Assembly: GCA_964408435.1 (NCBI GenBank)
Contig: CAYOZL010000014.1
Span: forward strand, 1 to 43,307
Reading direction: 5' to 3'
Source: CAYOZL01 sp964408435
GTDB lineage: Bacteria; Bdellovibrionota_C; UBA2361; SZUA-149; CAYOZL01
Length of the DNA: 43,307 nt
Under the pieces are notes generated by a model that was not told the origin of the DNA, ran no database searches, and was given only the letters and a program-made list of their open reading frames with translations. Below are positions 32,509 through 40,784 of the stretch, one piece after another. A program made the translations under genes and the position numbers. Numbering within the stretch: the stretch's first letter is position 1; each line of letters starts with the position of its first letter.

Positions 32509-33309
32509 ATGAATATTAAAGTAAGTCAATTGTTAATGCTGAGTTTTTTAGCATTGCCACTAATTAATCCACAGAATTCTAATGCACAAACATGTCAAGA
32601 AGTTGGTGCTGCAGCTCAAGCCGATTGTGAAGCAAAGAATGTTAAAAATACCTGGAGAAAGAGTCTTTTTGGTGGGTTCAACTTAACTCAAGGAAACAGT
32701 GAGAACATACTATTAAACCTTGGTGGAAGCGCCGATGCAGATTTTGGGGATGACCTTTATCACTTAGATGGTCTTTTCACTTATGGTGAAAATACTGACA
32801 TTGATACTGACATAGAAAGTCAAACTCAAAACAATGTTAGACTTAATGGAAATTGGAAGCATTTAATCGACGATAGTTGGTATTTCGGTGCAGGAGCTAA
32901 TTTCTTACATGATGACATTGCAGACGTTAATTACAGAGCAATAATAAAACCTGCTTTAGGTTATTTCGTATTGAGAGAAGAAGATAAAACTCTTAGTGTT
33001 GAAGCTGGTCCAGGTTATGTTTTTGAAGAAGTTGGTGGTGAGTCTGAAGATTACTTTGCTCCTTTTATAGGAGATAGATTTGATTGGGTAATTAGCGATA
33101 ACGCTAAATTATACCAATTAGCTGAAGTAATTTTTGATACTTCAGAATTTGCAAACAAGTTAATTACTGCTGAAGTTGGCGTAGAAGCAAACATCGCAAG
33201 TGACCTTAGCTTAGTTGTATCTGTTAGAAATATTCATGATACAAGACCTGCTGAAGGAAGAGATGAGAACGATTTAAGTATCATTACTTCTCTAAAAGTA
33301 GACTTATAA
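32509..33309 (+). CDS. DUF481 family outer-membrane beta-barrel protein
   Basis: A 266-residue exported protein with a signal peptide (about 1-26, ending SNA). The rest has alternating hydrophobic and polar strands: 'WRKSLFGGFNLTQGNSENILLNLGGSADADF', 'YHLDGLFTYGEN', 'LNGNWKHLIDDSWYFGAGANFLHDDIADVNYRAIIKPALGYFVL', 'LSVEAGPGYVFEEVGG'. This is the DUF481 pattern, seen in salt-induced outer-membrane proteins such as E. coli YdiY. It ends in 'LKVDL', with alternating residues like an outer-membrane insertion signal. A strong terminator follows. Confidence 0.85.
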   Translation: MNIKVSQLLMLSFLALPLINPQNSNAQTCQEVGAAAQADCEAKNVKNTWRKSLFGGFNLTQGNSENILLNLGGSADADFGDDLYHLDGLFTYGENTDIDTDIESQTQNNVRLNGNWKHLIDDSWYFGAGANFLHDDIADVNYRAIIKPALGYFVLREEDKTLSVEAGPGYVFEEVGGESEDYFAPFIGDRFDWVISDNAKLYQLAEVIFDTSEFANKLITAEVGVEANIASDLSLVVSVRNIHDTRPAEGRDENDLSIITSLKVDL

Positions 33310-33337
33310 TTTAATTATCTTAAATTATAATAAAATT

Positions 33338-33367
33338 AAAAAGGAGAGCATTTGCTCTCCTTTTTTT
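33338..33367. terminator. Bidirectional intrinsic terminator
   Basis: GGAGAGC (33343-33349) pairs with GCTCTCC (33354-33360) around an ATTT loop, with five A on the left and seven T on the right. It lies between the convergent DUF481 gene and the secreted-protein gene and would work on both strands. Confidence 0.88.
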
Positions 33368-33373
33368 ATTCTC

Positions 33374-33976
33374 TTAAGAATTTCCTTTTAAATACTTATC
33401 AAGATCTTCAAGCTTTAACTCGTTAATTGCTTTTTTAATAATCTCAGCATTAAACTTGCTCTGTGATTTTAAAGTTAAAACTGAGCCTGAATCTAAAGAC
33501 ACAATAGCTTCTACTCCACTACTTGTATCTAAGGTAACTGTTTTCCCTTGAACTCTAAAAGTATCAACGCCTGGCTGAGCTGCTCCCATCATTTGCCCCA
33601 TTTTTGCCAAAGCAGCTAAATTACCGAATGGATTATTTGAACTACTAGACGTTCCACCATTAAGACCTAGAGTAAAGGAGTTACCTGCACCTGTATAAGT
33701 TCTTTCAATAGTATTAAAACCTAATGCACTTTGTGCATTAATTTCCCCTGCCTTAAATCCAGCTAGCTCATCAGGTAAAAATGACTTAAGTCTAACATTA
33801 TGAAGCTTCTCAATTTCTTTCTTTGCCCAAGATAATTCTTCTATTGCTTTAGGATAATTTTTTTCTGATATAAATTTATTTACTTTTTTAAAAATTTCAT
33901 CAATCTCCTCGGCTTGAGCCAAAGGAAGACTAGAAACAAAAGTTAAAATAAAAAGTAACACACATATTTTTTTCAT
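33374..33976 (-). CDS. Hypothetical secreted protein
   Basis: A 200-residue protein with a signal peptide (about 1-22, ending AQA), a helical, TPR-like segment ('IFKKVNKFISEKNYPKAIEELSWAKKEIEKL'), 'LPDELAGFKAGEINAQSALGFNTIERTYTGAG', a flexible glycine/serine/asparagine stretch (about 100-120), and a C-terminal beta region ending in 'AINELKLEDLDKYLKG'. Not assigned to a family by eye. It shares the terminator with the convergent barrel gene and diverges from the zinc-ribbon protein gene. Confidence 0.65.
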   Translation of the reverse strand: MKKICVLLFILTFVSSLPLAQAEEIDEIFKKVNKFISEKNYPKAIEELSWAKKEIEKLHNVRLKSFLPDELAGFKAGEINAQSALGFNTIERTYTGAGNSFTLGLNGGTSSSSNNPFGNLAALAKMGQMMGAAQPGVDTFRVQGKTVTLDTSSGVEAIVSLDSGSVLTLKSQSKFNAEIIKKAINELKLEDLDKYLKGNS

Positions 33977-34131
33977 ATTTCTCCTAATTCATACTAATAA
34001 TTACAGCTAAGCATAACCTAGCAATATAAAAAAATCTAAAAATTATGAAGTAAAATATTCATTTATACTGATTATTAAATGAACTGTTAAAAATACAGAG
34101 AAATAAATTTAGCGTTGGAAATATAAATATT

Positions 34132-34485
34132 ATGAATGATGATCTTTTTTCTTTTGCATGTCCAAAGTGTAGCAATAAGCTATATTCAGCTTTTGTTTTT
34201 AATCCAATGTTTTTATTTGGAGCAAGTTGTCCGTATTGTATTGCTGAAGTTAAATTAGCTTTTGTTCCTACTTTCTTAATATTTCTTGGTGTAATCCTAA
34301 GCGCTACAAGCACATTAGCATTATTTTATGATTATACTTTGTTTGCTCAAGGCTTAGAAATATATGCTTTAGGACTTGGGGTTGGTTGTCTTATTTTTGG
34401 TATAATGTTTCTACGTTTTGTTGAGCTTAGAGTTAAAACAAAAAAAGCGCGCAAGAGTGCTACACATATCACATACTCAAGCTAA
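34132..34485 (+). CDS. Zinc-ribbon membrane protein
   Basis: A 117-residue protein with two CPxC knuckles, 'FACPKCSNKLY' and 'ASCPYCIAEV', about 22 residues apart, forming a probable zinc ribbon. Two membrane helices follow (about 43-64 and 77-97), then a basic tail. Function unknown; such proteins often act as small membrane-anchored adaptor domains. It ends 11 bases before the convergent serS stop. Confidence 0.65.
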   Translation: MNDDLFSFACPKCSNKLYSAFVFNPMFLFGASCPYCIAEVKLAFVPTFLIFLGVILSATSTLALFYDYTLFAQGLEIYALGLGVGCLIFGIMFLRFVELRVKTKKARKSATHITYSS

Positions 34486-34496
34486 AACTGTTTAAG

Positions 34497-35768
34497 CTAG
34501 GATATTACTTCCCGATTTCCAAAATAAGGTTGTAAAGCTTTAGGAATCTTAATACTTCCATCTTTTTGTTGGTGATTCTCTATTAATGGAATCAATACTC
34601 TAGGTGATGCAATCAAGGTATTATTTAAAGTGTGACAAAACTTTCCTTTAGCTTGATCTCCTTTATACCTAATCTGAGAACGTCTCGCTTGAAAATCATG
34701 CATTGTAGAGCAACTATGTGTCTCTCCGTATGCCTCTCTAGATGGCATCCAAGTTTCAATATCATGTTTAAAAACTTGTCCTTGCCCCATATCCCCCGTA
34801 CAAACCTTAACCACACGATATGGAAGCTCTAAAGCTTGCATTAAATCTTCAGCATTTTTTAATAATTCTGCGTGATGCATTTTACTTACTTCAATATCAG
34901 GTCTGCAGATAATAACTTGTTCAACTTTATAAAACTGATGAACACGGTACAAACCATGAGTGTCTTTTCCATAAGTTCCGGCTTCCCTTCTGTAACAAGG
35001 AGAATACCCAGCATACTTTTTAGGCAAGCTCTCATCTTTAAAACTTTCTTTATTATGAAAAGAAACTAGAGCCACTTCAGAAGTTCCAATTAAATAGCTA
35101 TTATCATCACGACTATCTAAGTGATAAGACATTTCCTCTCCACCAGGAAAATAGCCTGTTCCGGTCATTGCATCGTAATTAACAATATGAGGAGTATCCA
35201 TTAAGGTGAACCCTCTTTTAGTAACAAAGTCTATCGCCATATTTAAAATCGCATGATGAAGCAATGCACCTAAGCCTGTTAAGAAGTAATTTCTAGCTCC
35301 TGCTATCTTAACTCCTCTTTCGATATCAAAAAGACTTAAATTGTTAGCCAACTCCACATGATCTTTAATTTTAAAATCTAGCTTTGTTGGTTCAGACCAC
35401 TTACTAATCTCAACGTTTTCAGAATCGTCTTTCCCAATTGGCACTTCTGCTGTTGGTAAAGAAGGAATTAATAACTGTTGTTCCTGCCAACTAGTCTCTA
35501 GCTCAGTTAGTTTTGAATTTTTCTTCTTATAACTTTCAGAAATGTTTTTAAGTTCAGCTTTAGCTTGTTCTTGTTCATCACCTGTAAGCTTTGGTACTTT
35601 TTTAGTTAAAGCGTTTTGTTCTGTTCTTATTGCTTCACTTTCAATTTTTAACTCTCTATATTTAGAATCAACTTCTAGAAAAGCATCTAAATCAAATTTA
35701 ATTCTTTTATCTACGCAGGCTTTTTTATACGCTTCAGGGTTTTCTCTAAGATGTTTAAGATCGATCAT
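34497..35768 (-). CDS. serS: Serine--tRNA ligase
   Basis: A 423-residue class II synthetase. The N-terminal long coiled coil (about 25-110) binds the tRNA-Ser variable arm. The catalytic part has 'RNYFLTGLGALLHHAILNMAIDF' (motif 1), 'YSPCYRREAGTYGKDTHGLYRVHQFYKVEQV' (motif 2), and motif 3 in 'TLNNTLIASPRVLIPLIENHQQKDGSIKIPKALQPYFG'. It is followed in reverse order by the MGS-amidohydrolase gene upstream, 19 bases away, so the two may be co-transcribed. Confidence 0.96.
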   Translation of the reverse strand: MIDLKHLRENPEAYKKACVDKRIKFDLDAFLEVDSKYRELKIESEAIRTEQNALTKKVPKLTGDEQEQAKAELKNISESYKKKNSKLTELETSWQEQQLLIPSLPTAEVPIGKDDSENVEISKWSEPTKLDFKIKDHVELANNLSLFDIERGVKIAGARNYFLTGLGALLHHAILNMAIDFVTKRGFTLMDTPHIVNYDAMTGTGYFPGGEEMSYHLDSRDDNSYLIGTSEVALVSFHNKESFKDESLPKKYAGYSPCYRREAGTYGKDTHGLYRVHQFYKVEQVIICRPDIEVSKMHHAELLKNAEDLMQALELPYRVVKVCTGDMGQGQVFKHDIETWMPSREAYGETHSCSTMHDFQARRSQIRYKGDQAKGKFCHTLNNTLIASPRVLIPLIENHQQKDGSIKIPKALQPYFGNREVIS

Positions 35769-35787
35769 TTTTGTTTATCTTTATAGA

Positions 35788-37254
35788 TTAAGTTTTATGA
35801 TTATTTTTTGGATTAATATGTTCCCAGTTTTTAGCACAAGCTATCTGAGCAATAGTATCAACATCGTAGTATCTACAAGCTTCCATTAACATTCTAGATT
35901 CAAACCACATATCTCCGTCTACAATTGGCATAAATAGGTCATAAACATTATCAACACCAAGAAAAACTGGCACTTCATTTTCAAGTAGTTTTGGAACTGG
36001 AGCAATTGAATTATGCAACGGTGCATTTTGATTTAACTGTTTCATGCTAAGCGCTGCTGAAGGACAGCATATAACAGACATTCCAGCATCTTTAACTATT
36101 TTAATAATTCTATCTTGCTCATGCTCAGGTTTTGAAGCTAGTGATATTGCATGCACTGCTGAGACCTTCCCTTCCATTCCATGTTCAATGGTTTTAAGCG
36201 CAAGCAACTCTGTTTCACACTCATTTGGATTATTTTCTTGGTCGACATGAACATCTAAGCGCTTATCGAGATCTTTAGCAATTTGTAATATGAAATCTAA
36301 ATGCTTTTCAGGCATTGGCCTATCTCTTGAAGGAAGGCCTCCAACAAAATCGGCTTTTTCGCAGGCTTTAGTAAAGTACTTTCTTGATTCTTTATCTATA
36401 ACACCATCTAAAGGCTGAATACCTATTTCTAGTTTTATTTTATCTTTGTATTTCTCTTTAACTTCTAAGGCTGCATCTATTGCAAGTGTTTTAACAATAC
36501 TATCTGAATCAACCATAGTTCTACAAAAAGTAGCCCCTTGGTCTATCATCATATCTACTCCTCTAGAGATTCTTTCGATTAAATCTTTTTGGGTGTAGTT
36601 TTCTTTTAAGTACTTATACAAATCCCACTTCTTTTGCATATCTACTTGACCTAGTTTTAAATTCTCTAGAGAGATTAAATATGCTTTATCAAAATGAGCA
36701 TGATAATTAGCCCAGCCGCCTAATTCTACAACTTTAGATAAAAAGTATTTCTTTAAATTCCAAGGCTCTGGTTTACTAGAAGAAGGATACTTATAAACAC
36801 CGTCTTCATGACTCTTAACTATTTCTTCAATTGTTAAAATAGCAACATCAAGATCAGTAATAAGAGGAATGCCATTTTTAATAGAAAGAGTTCTAATTAA
36901 ATTACTATCTGTTGACTCATCATAGTCATTATTACCTGTAAGAACATTAATAACTAAATCGAATCTATCTTCATCTAAGAAAGATTTAATGTTTGGTTCT
37001 TTTTGTTCAGCAATTTTAAAAATTTCTTTGTTTTCAATTCCTTTATCTTTTAGGAATTTAGAAGTCCCTTTTGTAGCGTAAAGAAAAACGTTTAATTTAG
37101 AGAGCTTTTTAAGTGCAGGAAGTATTTTTTCTTTATTCTCAAGTTTCCCCGCACTAACTAATATGTTTTTCTTAGTTTTTTGACCTATAAATTTAAGGCC
37201 AAATGCGAGCATTTCAACAGTGTCAAAGCTTAATTTAGGATTTTTCTCTTCCAT
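35788..37254 (-). CDS. Fusion of an MGS-like domain with a cytosine-deaminase-like amidohydrolase
   Basis: A 488-residue protein. Residues ~28-145 read as a methylglyoxal-synthase-like domain, as at the C-terminus of carbamoyl-phosphate synthase: 'NILVSAGKLENKEKILPAL', 'FLYATKGTSKFLKDKGI', 'FDLVINVLTG', 'IRTLSIKNGIPLITDLDVA'. Residues ~178-480 are an amidohydrolase of CodA type, with 'NYHAHFDKA' (H185, H187), 'DVHVDQENN' (H336), 'SAVHAI' (H368) and 'GVDNVYDLFMP' (D435). The catalytic glutamate of CodA's HCDE appears as Q339, so deaminase activity is uncertain. A role in pyrimidine or ureide metabolism with allosteric control is inference. Confidence 0.78.
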   Translation of the reverse strand: MEEKNPKLSFDTVEMLAFGLKFIGQKTKKNILVSAGKLENKEKILPALKKLSKLNVFLYATKGTSKFLKDKGIENKEIFKIAEQKEPNIKSFLDEDRFDLVINVLTGNNDYDESTDSNLIRTLSIKNGIPLITDLDVAILTIEEIVKSHEDGVYKYPSSSKPEPWNLKKYFLSKVVELGGWANYHAHFDKAYLISLENLKLGQVDMQKKWDLYKYLKENYTQKDLIERISRGVDMMIDQGATFCRTMVDSDSIVKTLAIDAALEVKEKYKDKIKLEIGIQPLDGVIDKESRKYFTKACEKADFVGGLPSRDRPMPEKHLDFILQIAKDLDKRLDVHVDQENNPNECETELLALKTIEHGMEGKVSAVHAISLASKPEHEQDRIIKIVKDAGMSVICCPSAALSMKQLNQNAPLHNSIAPVPKLLENEVPVFLGVDNVYDLFMPIVDGDMWFESRMLMEACRYYDVDTIAQIACAKNWEHINPKNNHKT

Positions 37255-37316
37255 CTTCGGGCGTATAGTAAACCATAATAAAACATTTCTAAAGCAAAAT
37301 CATTACTTTAGTGATT

Positions 37317-37341
37317 TAATCTTAAATTAGATTAGTTGACA
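37317..37341 (+). promoter_or_regulatory. Inverted repeat next to a TTGACA box upstream of the thioredoxin-like gene
   Basis: TAATCT (37317-37322) and AGATTA (37329-37334) form a 6-bp inverted repeat directly before TTGACA (37336-37341). No good -10 hexamer is found at standard spacing, so the promoter is tentative. This TTGACA is also why a long upstream frame beginning TTG at 37336 is not used as the start of the next gene. Confidence 0.25.
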
Positions 37342-37428
37342 AAATCACATAAAAAAAGAAAATTCAGATGCTGTGCCGTCAAACAAATAGGTATAACAAA
37401 AAATTTTATAATAAATATAAGAGAAAAA

Positions 37429-38157
37429 ATGAAAAAAATAATCACATTACTACTTACTACATCAATTATCCTTCTTTGCAGTATAAGCAGTGCTAATGCA
37501 CAAGACTTAGCTGCTCAAGTAAAAGCACTTACTGAAAGACTAGGAAAACTTGAAACAAAGATTGCAAACATGACTTCTAAAGAAGAAAAGGAAGCTTCAG
37601 CGAGAAATGATTTCATAGCTATTCAAAATTTAGTTTCAGGTGGAAAATATACTCAAGCTAAGACTTCGATTAAAGCATTTGAGAAAAAATATGCTGGAAC
37701 TAAATACGTATCTGCAATTAGTAGAGTTAGTCAAGAACTAGACGTTGTAGGAAAAGCTAGTCCTAAAGAATGGAAAATAGATAAATGGTTTCAAAACAAA
37801 GACGATATCGATTTAAATTCTAAAAAACCAACTTTTGTAGTTTTCTGGGAACTATGGTGCCCACACTGTAGAAGAGAAGTTCCAAAAATTGTTGAACTTA
37901 AAAATAAGTTTGCTTCTAAAGGAGTTCAATTTATTGGTTTAACTAAAATGAGCAGAAACACTAAAGAGGCAGATTTTCTTAAATTTCTTGAAGAAAACAA
38001 AGTTAACTACCCTATTGCAAAAGAAACAGGTGATTTAAGTAATTACTTTGCAGTATCAGGGGTTCCTGCTGGAGTTTTCTTAAAAGATGGTAAAGCTATC
38101 TGGAGAGGACATCCTGCAGTAGTAACTGCTGAAAAAATTGAAGAATGGATTAAGTAA
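37429..38157 (+). CDS. Periplasmic TlpA-like thioredoxin with N-terminal helical domain
   Basis: A 242-residue exported protein. The signal peptide (about 1-24, ending ANA) begins at the ATG at 37429, preceded by AGAG. A coiled-coil segment ('LAAQVKALTERLGKLETKIANM') and a helical repeat-like part (about 55-100) precede the thioredoxin domain: 'KKPTFVVFWELWCPHCRREVPKIVELKNKFASKGVQFIGLTK', 'VNYPIAKETGDLSNYFAVSGVPAGVFLKDGKAIWRGHP'. The WCPHC active site and the cis-proline in 'GVPAG' are intact. WCPHC is DsbA-like in its dipeptide, so an oxidising or isomerising role is possible. Confidence 0.85.
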   Translation: MKKIITLLLTTSIILLCSISSANAQDLAAQVKALTERLGKLETKIANMTSKEEKEASARNDFIAIQNLVSGGKYTQAKTSIKAFEKKYAGTKYVSAISRVSQELDVVGKASPKEWKIDKWFQNKDDIDLNSKKPTFVVFWELWCPHCRREVPKIVELKNKFASKGVQFIGLTKMSRNTKEADFLKFLEENKVNYPIAKETGDLSNYFAVSGVPAGVFLKDGKAIWRGHPAVVTAEKIEEWIK

Positions 38158-38159
38158 AT

Positions 38160-38705
38160 CTATTCCTTTAAACAGCTTCTGAGATTGGATTGTATTTGAT
38201 CTATCTCAGAAGCTAACTTTCCGTCTTTAAATAAATTGACATCTAGCCAATGAGCTTCTGGCTTTGTATTTTTACCATAAACACTACAAACACCTCTACT
38301 TAAGTTCATTTTCTTAGCTGCCCATCTACTGGCTTTATCACACTGATTTAAATAACGATCTTTAATCCTTCTATTTTTAAATTCGCAGCTAACATCTATA
38401 TTTTTCAAATATTGATTAATAATCTTCCACTCTAAGATATGCTTATTGTCGTTTTTACTATGTAAAGCAGTTTGACTTGATTTTGAATCACTAATCCATT
38501 TTAATTTTTCTATACTTGGGTCAACTATTCTAAGAGCAGACAGGCCGATGATAAATGCCCATAGCTCAGCCTCAGAACTTTTTAAAGATCCTAAATGTGA
38601 AAGTAGTTTAAATTTCTTTCCATTAATTACTAGTATAGATGCAGCCCCTGCTAAAGAGTCACTATGTTGAGCACCGTCTGAATACACTGTGGGTTCTAAA
38701 TTCAT
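38160..38705 (-). CDS. RNase H-like fold protein
   Basis: A 181-residue protein with the RNase HI order of acidic residues: D10 ('VYSDGAQ'), E47 ('SSEAELWAFIIGL'), D73 ('WISDSKSS') and D123 ('NQCDKASRWAA'). The intervening strands also fit ('AGAASILVINGKKFKLLSHLGSLKS'). A C-terminal extension of ~50 residues follows. The spacing is close to bacterial RNase HI, but the general sequence is divergent, and the conserved basic handle is not clear. It may act on RNA-DNA hybrids or be a distant relative with another nucleic-acid role. Confidence 0.65.
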   Translation of the reverse strand: MNLEPTVYSDGAQHSDSLAGAASILVINGKKFKLLSHLGSLKSSEAELWAFIIGLSALRIVDPSIEKLKWISDSKSSQTALHSKNDNKHILEWKIINQYLKNIDVSCEFKNRRIKDRYLNQCDKASRWAAKKMNLSRGVCSVYGKNTKPEAHWLDVNLFKDGKLASEIDQIQSNLRSCLKE

Positions 38706-38762
38706 TTAAATCATAACTGCCTAAAAGAATGTAATAAATACAAGTAATTAGCACTAGACTCA

Positions 38763-38788
38763 AGAGTCGACACCATAGTGTCGATTCT
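38763..38788. promoter_or_regulatory. Inverted repeat upstream of the Ser/Thr kinase gene
   Basis: AGAGTCGACAC (38763-38773) pairs with GTGTCGATTCT (38778-38788) around CATA, with one mismatch in 11 positions. It is GC-richer than the surrounding sequence. No T run follows, so it is more likely an operator or an mRNA leader hairpin than a terminator. It lies 26 bases before the kinase start codon. Confidence 0.45.
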
Positions 38789-38814
38789 AAGTATAGGAAA
38801 ATATTATAAAAAAG

Positions 38815-40287
38815 ATGTTAAACAAAAATAATAATTTTATAGAAACAGGCAAATTAATCGATGAGCGCTACAGGGTTGTCAACTTAATCGGTTCAGGCGC
38901 AATGGGCACAGTAATACATTGCAAAGACATCTCATTAAGAAATAGTGACATAGTCTTAAAATTTCTTAAACAAGAATACGTTGATGATGAAAAGCAATTT
39001 GAAAGGTTCAAAAATGAAGCTCTTTTAATGAGAGAATTAAATCATCCAAATGTAGTTCATGTATACGACTTAAGGTCTACAAAAAATAAATCTTATTATA
39101 TCACAATGGAGCATGTTAATGGCTCTAGCTTAAAAGCCTTAGTTAATGATTTAAAAAACAATTCATTTAGATTCTTAGATAGTATTAGAATATTAAAAGA
39201 TATCTCTTGTGGAATGAGCTACGCCCATAAAAAAGGAATTATTCATAGAGATTTAAAACCGGATAATGTTCTAATTAGTGAAGATGGTGAAATTAAAATA
39301 ACTGATTTTGGCCTAGGAAAAGAATTAGTAATCTCTGAAGATATTTCAGATTTAGGAGAAGCTGTAGGAACTCCTCATTATATGTCTCCTGAACAATTAA
39401 AGGGCATTAAACTCGATAAAAGATGTGATATCTATTCATTTGGCATAATGGCTTATGAGTTAATTACAGGAGAGAAACCATTTAACGAATCAAATTATAT
39501 GAAACTTGCCGAAAGACATATAAATGAAGATATTCCAAAAATAAAAAACAATGAAATACCTAATTGGTATAATAAGTTTATCGCTAAATGCTGTGCAAAA
39601 AACAAAGAAGACCGTTTCCAGTCTTTTGATGAAATATGTGAAATACTAGAATCATTTCACAAACATAGAAAAGTTACTTTAGGAACAAATATCTTCTGGC
39701 AAACTAGTTCTTTCTCTAAAAAATTCAAAGATAGCTTAAAGATTCTTACAGCTTTAACAACATTGTGTCTTTTAACATTTCTAATTAGCGCATCAAATAA
39801 ACAAAGTAGAGTCTTTTTTGGTCCAAAAATTTTACACTTTGAGAAAAATAGCAACACTGATCTAGGATTCTTAAAAAAGATGTTTTTTGGTGAAGAAACT
39901 TCGAAACACTTAAGCTTAAATAAAGATTCATTATCAAAAGCAATTCAAGGCAGTAACGCAGAAGCTGTAAATATTTTATTACAAAGCAATATTGAGGTAA
40001 ATAAAAATGACTTATTGCTTGCAGTAAAGAATAATCACTTAGCTATGACAAAACAAATAGTTAACCACTTAGTAGCTAAAAAAATACTATTTACTAAGAG
40101 ACGTAAGCCACTAGATAATGCATTAAGGCTAGCAATTGAAAATGAAAATACAGATATTATCAAATTCTTAGTTCATAGCTATATTATGATAGGCACTAAA
40201 GTGAGCAAGAACATAGATGCTAAGCTCATAGAAAAAATAAAAGACAAAGAGATTATAAATCTAATCAAAGCACAAGACGCATTATAG
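38815..40287 (+). CDS. Membrane-bound Hanks-type Ser/Thr protein kinase with ankyrin-like C-terminus
   Basis: A 490-residue protein. The kinase domain (about 19-282) is complete: glycine loop 'GSGAMGTV' (26-33), K49, E68, 'HRDLKPDN' (144-151, catalytic D146), DFG (164-166) and 'MSPEQ' (190-194). A membrane helix at about 308-326 follows. The C-terminal part (about 366-455) has ankyrin-like repeats: 'SLSKAIQGSNAEAVNILLQSNIEVN', 'DLLLAVKNNHLAMTKQIVNHLV', 'NALRLAIENENTDIIKFLVHSY'. With one helix, the kinase is cytoplasmic and the repeats would be periplasmic, suggesting a sensor domain. Ligand and targets are unknown. Confidence 0.85.
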   Translation: MLNKNNNFIETGKLIDERYRVVNLIGSGAMGTVIHCKDISLRNSDIVLKFLKQEYVDDEKQFERFKNEALLMRELNHPNVVHVYDLRSTKNKSYYITMEHVNGSSLKALVNDLKNNSFRFLDSIRILKDISCGMSYAHKKGIIHRDLKPDNVLISEDGEIKITDFGLGKELVISEDISDLGEAVGTPHYMSPEQLKGIKLDKRCDIYSFGIMAYELITGEKPFNESNYMKLAERHINEDIPKIKNNEIPNWYNKFIAKCCAKNKEDRFQSFDEICEILESFHKHRKVTLGTNIFWQTSSFSKKFKDSLKILTALTTLCLLTFLISASNKQSRVFFGPKILHFEKNSNTDLGFLKKMFFGEETSKHLSLNKDSLSKAIQGSNAEAVNILLQSNIEVNKNDLLLAVKNNHLAMTKQIVNHLVAKKILFTKRRKPLDNALRLAIENENTDIIKFLVHSYIMIGTKVSKNIDAKLIEKIKDKEIINLIKAQDAL

Positions 40288-40327
40288 GCAGTGGCTATAT
40301 AGACTTAAATATAATATATTTCTGTCT

Positions 40328-40747
40328 ATGCTTACTATAACTAAATCTTTTGAATTCTGCGCCAGTCATAGACTTTTTAATCCTGACTGGACTGATGAAA
40401 AGAATTTTGAAATTTACAACAAGTGCTCAAACCCTTCTTATCATGGTCATAATTTCAAGCTTGAAGTTAGCATAAGCGGTGAAGTCAGCCCAGATACTGG
40501 AATGATAATTAACCTTTCCGAGCTAGATAAAATTGTAAAAAGAGAAATAGTTGATGAACTAGATCATAAGAATTTAAACAAAGATGTTCCTTGGATTGAC
40601 ACTAAAATAGTTTCCTTAGAAAACCTTATTCAAATAATTTGGGACAAAATAAACCAATCACTCGCTAAAGAGGCGCCTAAGGTAAGGCTAGAACAAATTT
40701 TACTTTGGGAAACTAGTAAAATTTTTGCTAAAATAACTAGAGACTAG
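40328..40747 (+). CDS. 6-pyruvoyl-tetrahydropterin synthase / QueD family enzyme
   Basis: A 139-residue protein of the PTPS fold. Zinc ligands are seen in 'FCASHRLF' and 'YHGHNFKLEVSISG'; the catalytic cysteine is in 'NKCSNPSYHGHN'. Later motifs are 'DTGMIINLSELDKIV', 'LDHKNLN' and 'LLWETSK'. The family converts 7,8-dihydroneopterin triphosphate either to 6-carboxy-tetrahydropterin (QueD, queuosine route) or to other pterins. The 'KC.NP...HGHN' pattern resembles eukaryotic-type PTPS as well as QueD, so the exact product is open. TATAAT at 40310-40315 lies 12 bases before the ATG. Confidence 0.85.
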   Translation: MLTITKSFEFCASHRLFNPDWTDEKNFEIYNKCSNPSYHGHNFKLEVSISGEVSPDTGMIINLSELDKIVKREIVDELDHKNLNKDVPWIDTKIVSLENLIQIIWDKINQSLAKEAPKVRLEQILLWETSKIFAKITRD

Positions 40748-40784
40748 AACAAAATAAAAGAACAACAGGAAAAAGAATATTTAA

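Noticed and set aside
34059..34313. Minus-strand ORF overlapping the zinc-ribbon gene
   Set aside because: The plus strand carries paired CPxC knuckles and membrane helices; the minus frame is featureless.
37336..37428. N-terminal extension of the thioredoxin-like protein from a TTG at 37336
   Set aside because: The TTG is part of a TTGACA box, and the ATG at 37429 gives a normal signal peptide.
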